From: Glaciihabitans arcticus
GTDB taxonomy: Bacteria; Actinomycetota; Actinomycetes; Actinomycetales; Microbacteriaceae
NCBI RefSeq assembly: GCF_004310685.1
Contig: NZ_SISG01000001.1
Location: forward strand, 434,001 to 498,000
Length of the DNA stretch: 64,000 nucleotides
Direction: 5' to 3'
Shown piece after piece: positions 1 to 8,908 of the stretch; the stretch's first letter is position 1, and each line of letters opens with the position of its first letter. Below the pieces are notes generated by a model. It was not told where the DNA came from. It saw only the letters and a list, made by a program, of their open reading frames with translations, and made no database searches. The position numbers were made by a program, and so were the translations under genes.

Positions 1-1076
1 ATCTGTACCTGGTTCTCCAGCGGGAACAGCCTGTCGCTGTCGATTCCGAGCACCAGCGCCTTCGCCGTCGCCCGTCCGAGGGCGGCAGCGACCCCGCCAC
101 GTTCGCGGCCGATATCGTGCGAATTCATCGCCTCGACGAGCGTGATGTAGCTGTTCGCGTCGAAACGACGGGTGAACTTGTTGCCGTGGAAGTCGAGGTA
201 GCTCTCGACCGCGAACCGACCGCCGCCCCCCAGCGGGTTCAGCCCGCTCTGCCAGCTGCGCTCGAACCTGTCATTCAGCTCGCTCGGGGAGCGGTAGTTG
301 AGCAGCGCCATGCGCCGCGCGAGCGCGAGACCGCGGTACGGCCCCTCGCCCTCCGCCGCCTCGTAGTAGTCGCCGTTCTCGAAGCGCGGGTCGATGCGGA
401 TCGCCTCGATCTGCACCGAGTTGAGGGCCAGCTGGTCGGCGCTCGAGATAGCCGGTGCGGCGAGGATTCCTACCCGCTCCACCCGGTCGGGGTGGCCCAC
501 AGCCCACTCGAGCGCCTGCATCCCGCCCATCGAGCCGCCCACCACGGCCGCCCAGCGGTCGATACCCAGGCGTGTGGCGAACTCCGCCTGCGCCGCAACC
601 TGGTCGCGGATCGTCACGAACGGGAATGACGCGGCCCACTCAGACCCGCTCGGCGAGTGCGATGCGGGGCCGGTCGAGCCCTGGCATCCCCCCAGCATGT
701 TCGGCGCGACGACGAACCACTTGTCCGTGTCTATCGCCTTGCCGGGGCCGACGATGCCCGACCACCAGCCGGCTGTGGGATGTCCCGGGCCCGGCAACCC
801 CACAACGTGCGAGTCGCCCGTCAGCGCGTGCAGCACGAGTACCGCGTTGCTCGCGTCGGGCGCGAGCTCGCCCCAGGTCTCGTAGGCGATGCGGACCGTG
901 GGAAGCCGGCCGCCCCGCTCGAGGTCGAGGCCCCCGATCGACTGGAAACGGCGATTGCCGGGATTGTCCCCGTCGCGCCAGGCGCCCGTCGCGGGCGGCT
1001 TGCCGGCGACCGAGCGCGCGTTCGCCTCGGTGATGAATGCCGAGGGCACCGTGTCTTCGGGAGTCTGCCAGTCCAT
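1..1076 (-). CDS. metX: Homoserine O-acetyltransferase, 3' end outside window
   Basis: Transfers acetyl from acetyl-CoA to L-homoserine, giving the O-acetylhomoserine used by MetY encoded just upstream. Alpha/beta-hydrolase fold: 358 residues are visible, with the family hallmark GGSMGGMQALEW carrying nucleophile Ser182, and the acid Asp in DSDRLFP near the window edge; the catalytic His would lie beyond position 1. The ATG at 1076 is preceded by GGGGAG. The gene lies downstream of metY on the same strand, separated by a perfect hairpin repeat. Function is secure from the motif and context; only the C-terminus is missing. Confidence 0.95.
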   Translation of the reverse strand, partial: MDWQTPEDTVPSAFITEANARSVAGKPPATGAWRDGDNPGNRRFQSIGGLDLERGGRLPTVRIAYETWGELAPDASNAVLVLHALTGDSHVVGLPGPGHPTAGWWSGIVGPGKAIDTDKWFVVAPNMLGGCQGSTGPASHSPSGSEWAASFPFVTIRDQVAAQAEFATRLGIDRWAAVVGGSMGGMQALEWAVGHPDRVERVGILAAPAISSADQLALNSVQIEAIRIDPRFENGDYYEAAEGEGPYRGLALARRMALLNYRSPSELNDRFERSWQSGLNPLGGGGRFAVESYLDFHGNKFTRRFDANSYITLVEAMNSHDIGRERGGVAAALGRATAKALVLGIDSDRLFPLENQVQ

Positions 1077-1139
1077 GTCTCCCCAAGTATCCCGCGTTTC
1101 TCGGGCTGCACTCGCTCTGTTACGCCCCGCCAAACCGCA

Positions 1140-1191
1140 AAAAGTGCTCCAACCGCGAACGGTTGGAGCACTTTTCGAGGGTTGGCGAGAG
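1140..1191 (+). repeat. Palindromic intergenic repeat, copy 1 (perfect hairpin)
   Basis: A 16-bp perfect inverted repeat, AAAAGTGCTCCAACCG (1140-1155) and its complement (1160-1175), around a 4-nt CGAA loop, followed by an asymmetric tail GAGGGTTGGCGAGAG. A/T tracts on both sides would let it act as a terminator on either strand. It sits between metY and metX. Three further copies lie at 58.3-59.5 kb, so it belongs to a dispersed family and is more than a single-use terminator. Confidence 0.85.
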
Positions 1192-1194
1192 TGT

Positions 1195-2511
1195 TTACGC
1201 GCTCGCGTTGGCCGCAGCCGCCGCGCGGGCAGCTGCGAAGCCGGCCGTGAGGTCGGCGAGGATGTCGTCGATGTTCTCGATGCCGACCGAGAGGCGCACG
1301 AGGCCGGGCGTGACACCCGAGGTCAGCTGCTGCTCGGGGGTGAGCTGCGAATGCGTCGTCGAGGCGGGGTGGATGATCAGGCTGCGCACGTCGCCGATGT
1401 TGGCGACGTGGCTGAACAGCTCGACGCTGTTCACGAGCGCACGGCCGGCGTCGACACCGCCCTTGAGCTCGAACGACAGCACTCCGCCGACACCCTTGGG
1501 CGCGTACTTGTCGGCCGCGGCGTACCAGGGGCTCGTGGGGAGTCCCGAGTAGTTGACCGAGGCGACGTCCTCGTGGTTGTCGAGCCACTCGGCGACGGCC
1601 TGGGCATTGGCGACGTGACGCTCGATGCGCAGGCTGAGCGTCTCGATGCCCTGGATGAGGTGGAAAGCGCTGTCGGGCGAGATCGATGCACCGAGGTCGC
1701 GCAGCAGCTGCACGCGTGCCTTGATGATGTACGCGATGCCGTCGCCCAGCACGCCGGTGTAGCTCGCGCCGTGGTAGCTCGGGTCGGGCTCGGTGAGTCC
1801 CGGGAACTTCTCGACGTTCTTCGACCACTCGAACTTGCCGCCGTCGACGATGACGCCGCCGATGACCGTGCCGTGTCCGCCGAGGTACTTGGTGGCCGAG
1901 TGCACGACGATGTCGGCTCCGTGCTCGAACGGGCGGATCAGGTACGGCGTCGCGATCGTGTTGTCGACGATGAGCGGCACGCCGTGCTCGTGCGCGACCT
2001 CGGAGACGAGCTTGATGTCGAGGATGTTGATCTTCGGGTTTCCGATGGTCTCACCGAAGAACAGCTTCGTGTTGGGGCGCACGGCGGCCGCCCACTCCTC
2101 GGCGTCGTCCTGGTCCTCGACGAAGGTCGTCTCGATGCCGAGCTTCGCGAGGGTGTACTTGAACAGATTGTAGGTTCCGCCGTAGATGGAGGACGAGGAG
2201 ACGATGTGGTCGCCGGCCTGCGCGATGTTGAGAACGGCGTAGGTCTCCGCGGCCTGGCCGGAGGCGAGGAGAAGAGCCGCGGTACCGCCCTCGAGAGCGG
2301 CCACCCGCTGCTCGACGACATCCTGTGTCGGGTTCTGGATGCGCGTGTAGATGTTGCCGAATTCGGCAAGGGCGAAGAGGTTCTTCGCGTGGTCGGCATT
2401 GTTGAAGACGTAGGAGGTCGTCTTGTAGATCGGGGTCGCGCGGGCGTTGGTCGTGGGGTCGGGAGCGGCGCCCGAGTGAACCTGCTTGGTTTCGAACTTC
2501 CAGTCGCTCAT
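1195..2511 (-). CDS. metY: O-acetylhomoserine aminocarboxypropyltransferase (sulfhydrylase)
   Basis: PLP enzyme of the Cys/Met metabolism family: joins sulfide (or methanethiol) to O-acetylhomoserine, giving homocysteine (or methionine). 438 residues, usual for MetY. The PLP lysine is Lys208 in SATKYLGGHGT; IYTRIQNPTQ near residues 54-63 and the C-terminal VRLSVGIE are family signatures. AAAGGAGA lies 5-12 nt before the ATG, which fixes the start. metX follows downstream, so the two steps of homocysteine synthesis are adjacent, though a hairpin between them may reduce read-through. I looked for a SAM riboswitch upstream and saw none. Confidence 0.96.
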   Translation of the reverse strand: MSDWKFETKQVHSGAAPDPTTNARATPIYKTTSYVFNNADHAKNLFALAEFGNIYTRIQNPTQDVVEQRVAALEGGTAALLLASGQAAETYAVLNIAQAGDHIVSSSSIYGGTYNLFKYTLAKLGIETTFVEDQDDAEEWAAAVRPNTKLFFGETIGNPKINILDIKLVSEVAHEHGVPLIVDNTIATPYLIRPFEHGADIVVHSATKYLGGHGTVIGGVIVDGGKFEWSKNVEKFPGLTEPDPSYHGASYTGVLGDGIAYIIKARVQLLRDLGASISPDSAFHLIQGIETLSLRIERHVANAQAVAEWLDNHEDVASVNYSGLPTSPWYAAADKYAPKGVGGVLSFELKGGVDAGRALVNSVELFSHVANIGDVRSLIIHPASTTHSQLTPEQQLTSGVTPGLVRLSVGIENIDDILADLTAGFAAARAAAAANASA

Positions 2512-2636
2512 GGCGTCTCCTTTGATGTGACTCGCGAAAAAGATGGGGGGTCGGGATGACCTGCAGCGAGCCTAAGGAGGTGCGGAGCGTGCGACAACAG
2601 GGGTCGACACACGGCGTAACCGGATACCCTCGGCGC

Positions 2637-3044
2637 ATGGCCACCATCGCGAGAATTCTGCTCGGGCTCTTCCTCACCCTCGCCGGGATCTCCCACCTGA
2701 CCTTCGCGCGCGACGCCTTCCAGGCGCAGGTTCCGACCTGGCTGCCGATGGACGCCGACTTCGTGGTCGTCGCTTCGGGCGTCGTCGAGATCGTGCTCGG
2801 CCTCAGCCTGCTGTTCCTGAAGCGCTACCGGGTGTGGGTCGGACTCGTCGTCGCCCTGTTCTTCATCGCGATCTTCCCCGGCAACATCTCGCAGTTCGTC
2901 ACCGGAACCGACTCGCTCGGGCTCGACACGGACCTGGCGCGCGGCATCCGCCTGCTGTTCCAGCCGCTGCTCGTGATTCTCGCGCTGTGGTGCACGGGTG
3001 CGTGGAAGGCGTTCCGCGAGTGGCGCGCCACTCGTAGCCGCTAA
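2637..3044 (+). CDS. DoxX-like small integral membrane protein
   Basis: A 135-residue protein starting MATIARILLG, with about four hydrophobic segments and the pattern GLFLTLAGISHLTF typical of DoxX/DoxX-like membrane proteins, a family tied loosely to redox and thiol stress but with no firm reaction. I chose ATG 2637 over a longer upstream reading because the extra N-terminus is hydrophilic and non-conserved, and a TACCCT hexamer lies exactly 6 nt before this ATG (2625-2630), suggesting a leaderless mRNA. It ends on a CTAA shared with the convergent acyltransferase gene. Confidence 0.75.
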   Translation: MATIARILLGLFLTLAGISHLTFARDAFQAQVPTWLPMDADFVVVASGVVEIVLGLSLLFLKRYRVWVGLVVALFFIAIFPGNISQFVTGTDSLGLDTDLARGIRLLFQPLLVILALWCTGAWKAFREWRATRSR

Positions 3045-4156
3045 CTGCGGCGGGAGCCGGTCGGGTCGGTGCGTCCGGGCTTGTCCGGCTCGTTCAACGA
3101 TCGCAGGAACAGCCAGTTCGGCTTCGGTTCCACGATCGGACGGAATAGCCAGCGGATCGGGCGAGCGGTGAGCACGATCGAAATCGCGATACAAGCGAAG
3201 ATCATCCCGAGCAGCCACACGGCCGAGGAGTGCTCGTCACGCAGGATGCCCGTCTCGCGGATCGGGTAGAGGATGAAGCTGTGCAGCAGGTAGATGTACA
3301 TGGTCGCCTGGCCGAAGCCGGTGATCCAGGTCTCCTTGCGGGGCACGAGCACGAGGAACGCCGCGCTCAGCAGCGTGGCCAGTGCGATCAGACCGAGCCG
3401 CACGAGACCAGCCCACCACTGGTCCTCACCAAGGCCGCGGTAGGAGTCGTCGTAGAAGAACCAGAAGCGCAGGTCCATCTCGCGGAACTGCGGGATGAAG
3501 ACGATCAGCACGGCGAGCCAGGCGGCGAAGACCGCAGCGGCCAGACCGCGCACCCACCACGTCGTCTTCTCGGCGTTGCGCCAGCGGTCGACGAGCTTCC
3601 ACTCGCGGGCCTTCCAGCCGAGCACGAAGAAGGGAAGGATGCCGATGGCGCGGGAGAGGGAGAAAGTCGAGTCCACGTTGTCGAAGTAGCCGACCCCCAC
3701 CGAGAAGAGCACCGCCCAGAGCAGCGGCCACCGCAGCAGCGCGAGGTACGGCAGTATCAGCCGGAAGATGCCGAGGGCGAGGAGGAACCACAGGGTCCAG
3801 CTCGGCTCCGTCGGGTTGAACGACTTCTTGCCCTCGACGAAGAACTGCACGGCCGTCCAGATCGTCTCCATGATGAAGTACGGGATCAGGATGTCGGTGA
3901 TGACCTTCTTCATCTGTCGGCCGTTCGGCGAACCCGACTTGGAGAAGTAGCCGCTGATGATCGCGAATGCGGGCATGTGGAACGCGTAAATGAACAGGTA
4001 GACGATGAGCGCGTTGTTCGAGTCGGCCGTCTGGCGCTGGATGCCGTGACCGATTACCACGAGCATCACGCAGAGGAAGCGGGCGTTGTCCCACAGCGGT
4101 ACCCGGCGGCCGGCTGAGGGGGCGGGCGAGGTCGGGGTGGCAATCGCGTCGGTCAT
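3041..4156 (-). CDS. Acyltransferase-3 family integral membrane protein
   Basis: A 371-residue polytopic protein of the acyltransferase-3 family (O-acyl transfer to cell-surface glycans or other extracytoplasmic substrates). The N-terminal signature WDNARFLCVMLVVIGH carries the conserved Arg and catalytic-type His; about ten hydrophobic segments follow, with a late YIYLLHSFIL segment typical of the family. The substrate cannot be told from the sequence. The start at 4156 is preceded by TACACT with a 7-nt gap (4164-4169), consistent with a leaderless transcript divergent from the SDR gene. The stop overlaps that of the convergent DoxX-like gene. Confidence 0.85.
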   Translation of the reverse strand: MTDAIATPTSPAPSAGRRVPLWDNARFLCVMLVVIGHGIQRQTADSNNALIVYLFIYAFHMPAFAIISGYFSKSGSPNGRQMKKVITDILIPYFIMETIWTAVQFFVEGKKSFNPTEPSWTLWFLLALGIFRLILPYLALLRWPLLWAVLFSVGVGYFDNVDSTFSLSRAIGILPFFVLGWKAREWKLVDRWRNAEKTTWWVRGLAAAVFAAWLAVLIVFIPQFREMDLRFWFFYDDSYRGLGEDQWWAGLVRLGLIALATLLSAAFLVLVPRKETWITGFGQATMYIYLLHSFILYPIRETGILRDEHSSAVWLLGMIFACIAISIVLTARPIRWLFRPIVEPKPNWLFLRSLNEPDKPGRTDPTGSRRS

Positions 4157-4188
4157 CGGAGCCAGTGTACCGAGGGTATTTTTGAAGC
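4157..4188. promoter_or_regulatory. Compact divergent promoter region
   Basis: Only 32 bp separate two divergent start codons. Minus-strand -10-like TACACT (4164-4169) and plus-strand -10-like TATTTT (4177-4182) lie 7 and 6 nt from their start codons, so each promoter's -35 region lies inside the other gene. This is inferred from the recurring spacing seen across the window; there is no transcription data. Confidence 0.5.
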
Positions 4189-4968
4189 ATGACTTCTCGA
4201 CGCGTTGTAGTGACAGGTGCCAGCTCGGGTATCGGAGCGGCCACCGTGCGCCTGTTCCGTGACCACGGATGGGACGTGGTGGGCGTCGCCCGTCGCGCCG
4301 ACCGCCTCGAGGCGCTCGCCGCCGAGACCGGTGCCGACGTCTTCGTGGCCGACCTCACTTCGCAGAGCGATGTGGATGCCCTCCGCGACTACCTCGCAGA
4401 GCTCGGGCCCGTGCACGCACTGGTCAACAACGCGGGCGGTGCTTTTGGCATGGCGTCAGTTGAGGCGAGTGACGCCGACGACTGGGTTCGCATGTTCGAC
4501 ATCAACGTCGTCGCGGTGAAGCGGGTCACGAGCGCGCTGCTGCCCCTGCTGCGATCAGCGGTTGCTGCGGACGGCGGGAGTGCGGACATCCTCAACATCA
4601 CATCGATTGCGGGCCATATCGCCTACGAGGGTGGCGGAGGCTATAACGCCGCGAAGTTCGCCGCGCACGCGCTCACTGCGGTGCTGCGCCTCGAACTCGC
4701 GGGGGAGCCGATCCGCATCGTCGAGATCGCGCCCGGCATGGTCAAGACCGACGAGTTCTCGCTCGTGCGCTTCGCCGGAGACCAGTCGAAGGCCGATGCC
4801 GTCTACGACAACGTTCCGAACCCGCTCTACGCGGAAGACGTGGCTGCGGCCATCGTGCACGCCGCCGAGCTGCCGTTCTACGTGAACCTGGACCTCGTGA
4901 CCATCAAGCCGGTGGCGCAGGCGGCGCCGCACAAGGTTATTCGCGGGGAGCTCTCGCCGAAGGTGTGA
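4189..4968 (+). CDS. Short-chain dehydrogenase/reductase, YdfG-like
   Basis: NAD(P)-dependent classical SDR of 259 residues. Visible motifs: cofactor loop TGASSGIG (9-16), NNAG (80-83), catalytic Ser139, Tyr152 and Lys156 in GYNAAKFA, and PGMVKTDEF after strand 6. Overall it resembles the YdfG/serine 3-dehydrogenase group that oxidises 3-hydroxy acids, but the substrate is not fixed by sequence. ARR after the second strand suggests NADP preference. The start ATG has TATTTT 6 nt upstream. It is transcribed divergently from the acyltransferase gene. Confidence 0.88.
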   Translation: MTSRRVVVTGASSGIGAATVRLFRDHGWDVVGVARRADRLEALAAETGADVFVADLTSQSDVDALRDYLAELGPVHALVNNAGGAFGMASVEASDADDWVRMFDINVVAVKRVTSALLPLLRSAVAADGGSADILNITSIAGHIAYEGGGGYNAAKFAAHALTAVLRLELAGEPIRIVEIAPGMVKTDEFSLVRFAGDQSKADAVYDNVPNPLYAEDVAAAIVHAAELPFYVNLDLVTIKPVAQAAPHKVIRGELSPKV

Positions 4969-4976
4969 CGTGCGGC

Positions 4977-5438
4977 TCAGGACGTCAGGTGAACGGCGAT
5001 GCCCTCGGAACTCATGTCCTTGAGTCCGTAGCTCGTCAGAAACTGGTCGCCGTCGCTAAGTTCCTGAACGGTGACGAGCTGGAACCGTTCACCCTCGACT
5101 TCTCGCTCCCAATAGGTCAAACCCGCGCCCGGCCCCGGTGACGAGGTGTAACCGGCTTCCTCCAAGCTTTTGTTCATGAGCGACAAAGGCCTCTGGCCTT
5201 CGAACACCAGGAGGAGGGTTGGAGGGACGCCCGGGTAGTCCCCTCCGTCGCGTTCTTCGAAGACCATCTGCTCGGCTTCGCCTATGTCGAGCTCCCGCGC
5301 CATCGCATCCACCTCGTCGAACGTCCCGGGTGGAGTGAATCCGATGAACTGATGCACACATCCGCTGAGCAATGCCACGAGCACTGTGATGACGAGCATC
5401 CCGCCAGCCGTTCGAAGAAGACCTGAATTCGCTGACAT
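4977..5438 (-). CDS. Putative lipoprotein of unknown function
   Basis: A 153-residue protein with an N-terminal hydrophobic stretch ending in lipobox LLSGC (Cys27), so it is predicted to be lipid-anchored on the outer face of the membrane. The mature part is acidic and has no domain I recognise. TACGGT lies 6 nt upstream of the ATG (5445-5450), matching the leaderless pattern. It lies between the SDR gene (convergent, 8 bp away) and an MFS gene on the same strand, with no clear functional link. Confidence 0.75.
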   Translation of the reverse strand: MSANSGLLRTAGGMLVITVLVALLSGCVHQFIGFTPPGTFDEVDAMARELDIGEAEQMVFEERDGGDYPGVPPTLLLVFEGQRPLSLMNKSLEEAGYTSSPGPGAGLTYWEREVEGERFQLVTVQELSDGDQFLTSYGLKDMSSEGIAVHLTS

Positions 5439-5478
5439 GTGCTCACCGTACTGCGCTGGGTTGGTAACGCGACGGTAG

Positions 5479-6963
5479 TCAAATCGCCGCGGTCGCCTCG
5501 ATCGTCTCCTCGTCGCTCTCGTCCGCGAACGCGAACTTCGGCACCATGAACAGCAGGAACGCGGCGAGCAGGGCTCCGACGCCGCAGATGATCCAGACCA
5601 GCATGTAGCCGAACAGGCTGGAGGCGGTCGATCCGGCCACCTGCACCACTCCGATGGTCAGCACGATCGCGAACACCGACGACGCGAACGAGCCGCCGAT
5701 GGTCTTGGTCGTGTTGGTGAGGGCGGAGGCGATGCCCGTCTGCCCGCGTGGGGCTGCCGCAGCCGCCGCGGACGGCATGGCGCCGACGAGGGCACCGGAT
5801 CCGAGCCCGGCGATGAACATGTTCGTGAAAACCTGCAGGGTCGTGTCGTGGAATGGCAGGAACAGCAGGTAGCCGATGGCGACGAGGAACGCGGCGATGA
5901 TGAGCGCTCGCCGCGGCGTGAACAGGCGCGAGATGAGCGGGAACAGCAGCGCTCCCACGATCATCGAGATGAGATAGACGCCGATGAGGATCGAGCGCGC
6001 CCCCGAGCTGAGCCCCAATCCGAACCCGACCTCGTCGGGGTCGGTGCCGGCGAAGGTCGCCAGCGGCGCCTGCGCGCCGAGCAGGCTGATTCCGACGAGG
6101 AACGCCGTGAGCTGCACGGGCCACATGTTCGGCTGCGCGAGCACGCGCAGGTCGATGGCGGGATCCTTGTGCCGCAGCTCCCACCACACGAAGGGCAGGA
6201 AGATCAGCAGGCCGAAGAGGATGATGCCCCACACCCAGATCGCTTCCGGACCGTTGAACTTGAGGAAGGTCAGGCCCGACGTGATGAACAGGAGCGCGAT
6301 CGTGAGCAGCGAGAACCCGATCCAGTCGAGTGTGCGACCAGGCAGCGGCTCCGACTCGGGCACCCCGAACAGGATCACAAAGAACACGATCGTGACGGCG
6401 ATCGCGGGCGCCATAAGCGTCGGCGGGATCGAGGTGGCGAGCGCGGCCGCACCTCCGAAGGCGTCAAAGACGACCGAGCTGCCGAGAGCACCGGCGATGG
6501 CACCGGCCTCGAGGCCGACGATGAGCAGCGCTGCGGCCTTGCGGGTCGCGGAGGCCGCATGGCCCGAACGGCGGCCCTTGTCGAAGATCAGCGCGATCTC
6601 GAGCGGCAGCCACACGACGTAGAAGCCCTGCAGCGTCCAGGCGATGAGGAAGCTCGTGAAGTCGCCCGCAAACGCGAGCCACCAGGTTGCGCCCGCCGTC
6701 AGCACCGTCGTCACCAGCAGGATCTTCTTGTGGCCGTACATGTCGCCGAGCTTCGCGAGCACCGGCACGACGAGCGCCGAGAGCAACAGCTGCGCGCCCT
6801 CGAAGATGTTGAAGTCCGAGTCGTTGATACCGAGGTAGTCGACGAGATCCGGGATGAGCGGCACATAGAACCCCTGCAGGATCCCGCTCACCACCTCGAC
6901 GAAGAACAGGAACCCGATGAGGGAGACCGTCACGGCGCCGGCGCGACCACGAAGAAGTGTCAT
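5479..6963 (-). CDS. MFS drug-efflux-type transporter
   Basis: Major facilitator protein of 494 residues with about 14 hydrophobic segments, the size of the DHA2 (14-TMS) drug:H+ antiporters. The loop 2-3 signature is present as KLGDMYGHKKILL (family G-D-x-x-G-R/H-K/R). An acidic-residue-rich tail ends the protein. Substrate unknown; export of an organic compound is the likely role. The ATG at 6963 has TAGCAT exactly 6 nt upstream (6970-6975), supporting a leaderless start. Confidence 0.87.
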   Translation of the reverse strand: MTLLRGRAGAVTVSLIGFLFFVEVVSGILQGFYVPLIPDLVDYLGINDSDFNIFEGAQLLLSALVVPVLAKLGDMYGHKKILLVTTVLTAGATWWLAFAGDFTSFLIAWTLQGFYVVWLPLEIALIFDKGRRSGHAASATRKAAALLIVGLEAGAIAGALGSSVVFDAFGGAAALATSIPPTLMAPAIAVTIVFFVILFGVPESEPLPGRTLDWIGFSLLTIALLFITSGLTFLKFNGPEAIWVWGIILFGLLIFLPFVWWELRHKDPAIDLRVLAQPNMWPVQLTAFLVGISLLGAQAPLATFAGTDPDEVGFGLGLSSGARSILIGVYLISMIVGALLFPLISRLFTPRRALIIAAFLVAIGYLLFLPFHDTTLQVFTNMFIAGLGSGALVGAMPSAAAAAAPRGQTGIASALTNTTKTIGGSFASSVFAIVLTIGVVQVAGSTASSLFGYMLVWIICGVGALLAAFLLFMVPKFAFADESDEETIEATAAI

Positions 6964-7030
6964 GAGCGGATGCTACCGGCACGGGACATCCCGCAACACG
7001 CTCGCAATCTGGGGCCGCTAGCGTGTCCCC

Positions 7031-7504
7031 ATGGAAGACGAACGCGAAGTGCTCGGCTGGTTGGAATTCGGGGACGCCTCGCGCGATCTGGCACACGATG
7101 TGCTCGCGAGCGGATTCGAACCGGAGGTCGTCGTCGCCATCGCGCGCGGTGGCCTGCTGTTGGCCGGCAGCATCTCCTACGCGCTCGGGGTGAAGAGCTG
7201 CGGCGCGCTCAACGTCGAGTTCTACACCGGTGTGGGCGAGCGACTGCCCGACCCGATCGTGCTGCCGCCGATGCTCGATGAGCAGTCCCTCGTCGGCAAG
7301 CGCGTGCTGCTGGTGGATGACGTCTCCGACTCCGGCCGCACCCTCGCGATGGTGATGCAACTGCTGAAGGCGAGCGGGGCCGACGTGCGCTCAATCGTGC
7401 TGTACACCAAGCCCGGCACCCTGCACGAGCCCGACTACACCTGGCGTCGCACGCCACTCTGGATCACTTTTCCGTGGTCGGCGCTTCCTCCGGTTACCGT
7501 ATAG
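7031..7504 (+). CDS. Phosphoribosyltransferase-domain protein
   Basis: A 157-residue type I PRTase-fold protein. The PRPP-binding loop is clear: VLLVDDVSDSGRT (about 92-104), preceded by VAIARGGLLLAG (35-46). It resembles the small Gpt/xanthine-guanine-like actinobacterial PRTases, but the C-terminal hood that sets base specificity gives no firm substrate. TAGCGT lies 6 nt before the ATG. The next gene starts 3 nt after the stop and has its own -10-like hexamer. Confidence 0.82.
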   Translation: MEDEREVLGWLEFGDASRDLAHDVLASGFEPEVVVAIARGGLLLAGSISYALGVKSCGALNVEFYTGVGERLPDPIVLPPMLDEQSLVGKRVLLVDDVSDSGRTLAMVMQLLKASGADVRSIVLYTKPGTLHEPDYTWRRTPLWITFPWSALPPVTV

Positions 7505-7506
7505 CC

Positions 7507-8229
7507 ATGAGCATTCACCTCGTGGGCGGCGGACGATCGGACGACTACGACGGCGAGGTGTACGTGAGCTTCATCGCCGAGGCGCAGGCACGTGCATCCG
7601 GAGCAGGCAGGACGACCCCGCTCATAGGAGTTCTGCTCGTGGGCGGCGGGGATGACGCTGCCGAATACGCCGAGGCCTACCGCAGCCAGCTGCGCCGGGC
7701 GGGCGACTGCGAGCCGCGCATCACCTCCATCAACGAGGGAGAGCTGTTCACCACCGCCGTGCTCGACGGGATCGACGGGCTGCTCATCGGCGGCGGCCTC
7801 ACCCCCGCCTACTTCGACGCGGTCACCCCGATCACTGAGGAGCTGCGGTTGCTCGTGAGTGACGGGCTGCCGTACCTCGGCTTCTCGGCCGGTGCGATGA
7901 TCGCGGCTGACACGGCCATCATCGGCGGCTGGCAGATCAGCGGGATCCCGATCTGCGATGAGGACTTCGGTGAGGAAATCGAAGACGTGACCATCGTGGA
8001 GGGACTCGGACTCGTCGATCTCGCCGTCGACGTGCACGCCGCCCAGTGGGGCACCCTCTCGCGGCTCATCGCCGCGACCGAGGCGGGCCTCGTCGACGGG
8101 GGAGTCGCGATCGATGAGTTCACTGCGCTCATCGTCGGGGATGACGAGTTCCGCGTCGTCGGACGAGGCAGCGTGTGGCAGGTGACCGCGCACGACGACG
8201 GTGTGCTGGTGAGTTCGCTCGGTGCCTAA
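7507..8229 (+). CDS. Peptidase S51 / class I glutamine-amidotransferase-like protein
   Basis: A 240-residue protein of the S51 (dipeptidase E/cyanophycinase-like) fold. Nucleophile elbow GFSAGA (Ser127) after [12 protein letters not shown], and a candidate His in VDVHAAQWG. The family cleaves Asp-X dipeptides or cyanophycin; this member's substrate is unknown. I chose ATG 7507 over an in-frame upstream start because TACCGT lies exactly 6 nt ahead and the upstream stretch lies inside the end of the preceding gene. The 3' end overlaps ung by 8 bp. Confidence 0.8.
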   Translation: MSIHLVGGGRSDDYDGEVYVSFIAEAQARASGAGRTTPLIGVLLVGGGDDAAEYAEAYRSQLRRAGDCEPRITSINEGELFTTAVLDGIDGLLIGGGLTPAYFDAVTPITEELRLLVSDGLPYLGFSAGAMIAADTAIIGGWQISGIPICDEDFGEEIEDVTIVEGLGLVDLAVDVHAAQWGTLSRLIAATEAGLVDGGVAIDEFTALIVGDDEFRVVGRGSVWQVTAHDDGVLVSSLGA

Positions 8230-8896
8230 GAGTCTTCTCGAGCTTGTCGATCCCGGGTGGGCGGCGGCGCTCGCTCCGGTAGAGCCGCAGATTCACGCGA
8301 TGGGCGACTTCCTGCGTTCCGAGGTTGCGGCCGGCCGCGGCTACCTGCCGGCGGGAGAGAACGTGCTGCGAGCCTTCACCGCGCCGCTTGCGGACGTCAG
8401 GGTGCTGATCGTCGGGCAGGACCCGTACCCGACTCCGGGACATCCCATCGGACTGTCATTCGCGGTCGAGCGGCACGTGCGTCCGGTGCCGCGGAGCCTT
8501 GGGAACATCTACCGCGAGCTCTCCGATGACCTTGGGATTCCGCCCGCCGCGCACGGCGACCTGTCGTCATGGTCGTCGCAGGGTGTGCTGCTGCTCAACC
8601 GCGTTCTCACGGTGCAGGCTGGCGTCGCGGGCTCGCATCGCGGCAAGGGGTGGGAGGCCGTGACCGAACTCGCCATCCGGAGCCTGGTCGATCGCGGGGG
8701 ACCGCTCGTTGCGATTCTGTGGGGCCGGGATGCCGCGGGCCTCCGCCCCCTGCTGGGCGAGACCCCCGTAATCGAGTCTCCGCACCCCAGCCCGCTCTCC
8801 GCATCGCGCGGCTTCTTCGGGTCGCGGCCGTTCAGTCGGGCGAACGACTTTCTGAGCTCGCAGGGAGCTTCGCCGGTGGACTGGGCTGTGGAGTGA
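8222..8896 (+). CDS. ung: Uracil-DNA glycosylase, family 1
   Basis: Removes uracil from DNA to start base-excision repair. 224 residues, standard length. Motif [17 protein letters not shown] carries catalytic Asp67; motif [19 protein letters not shown] carries His188. Pro in place of His after DPY is usual in actinobacterial Ung as I recall the family. The GTG start overlaps the preceding stop by 8 bp (GTGCCTAA), suggesting translational coupling with the S51-like gene. Confidence 0.96.
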   Translation: MPKSLLELVDPGWAAALAPVEPQIHAMGDFLRSEVAAGRGYLPAGENVLRAFTAPLADVRVLIVGQDPYPTPGHPIGLSFAVERHVRPVPRSLGNIYRELSDDLGIPPAAHGDLSSWSSQGVLLLNRVLTVQAGVAGSHRGKGWEAVTELAIRSLVDRGGPLVAILWGRDAAGLRPLLGETPVIESPHPSPLSASRGFFGSRPFSRANDFLSSQGASPVDWAVE

Positions 8897-8908
8897 TTGG
8901 ATTGACCC

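Noticed and set aside
889-2559. A 556-codon open frame on the plus strand across metX/metY
   Set aside because: Antisense to clearly coding metY and metX; composition (Arg/Asp/Val/Gly-rich, no motifs) is that of a high-GC shadow frame.
2512-2636. Possible SAM riboswitch upstream of metY
   Set aside because: Read on the minus strand, the region lacks the conserved core and pairing of SAM-I, SAM-II or SAM-IV; only a strong ribosome-binding site is seen.
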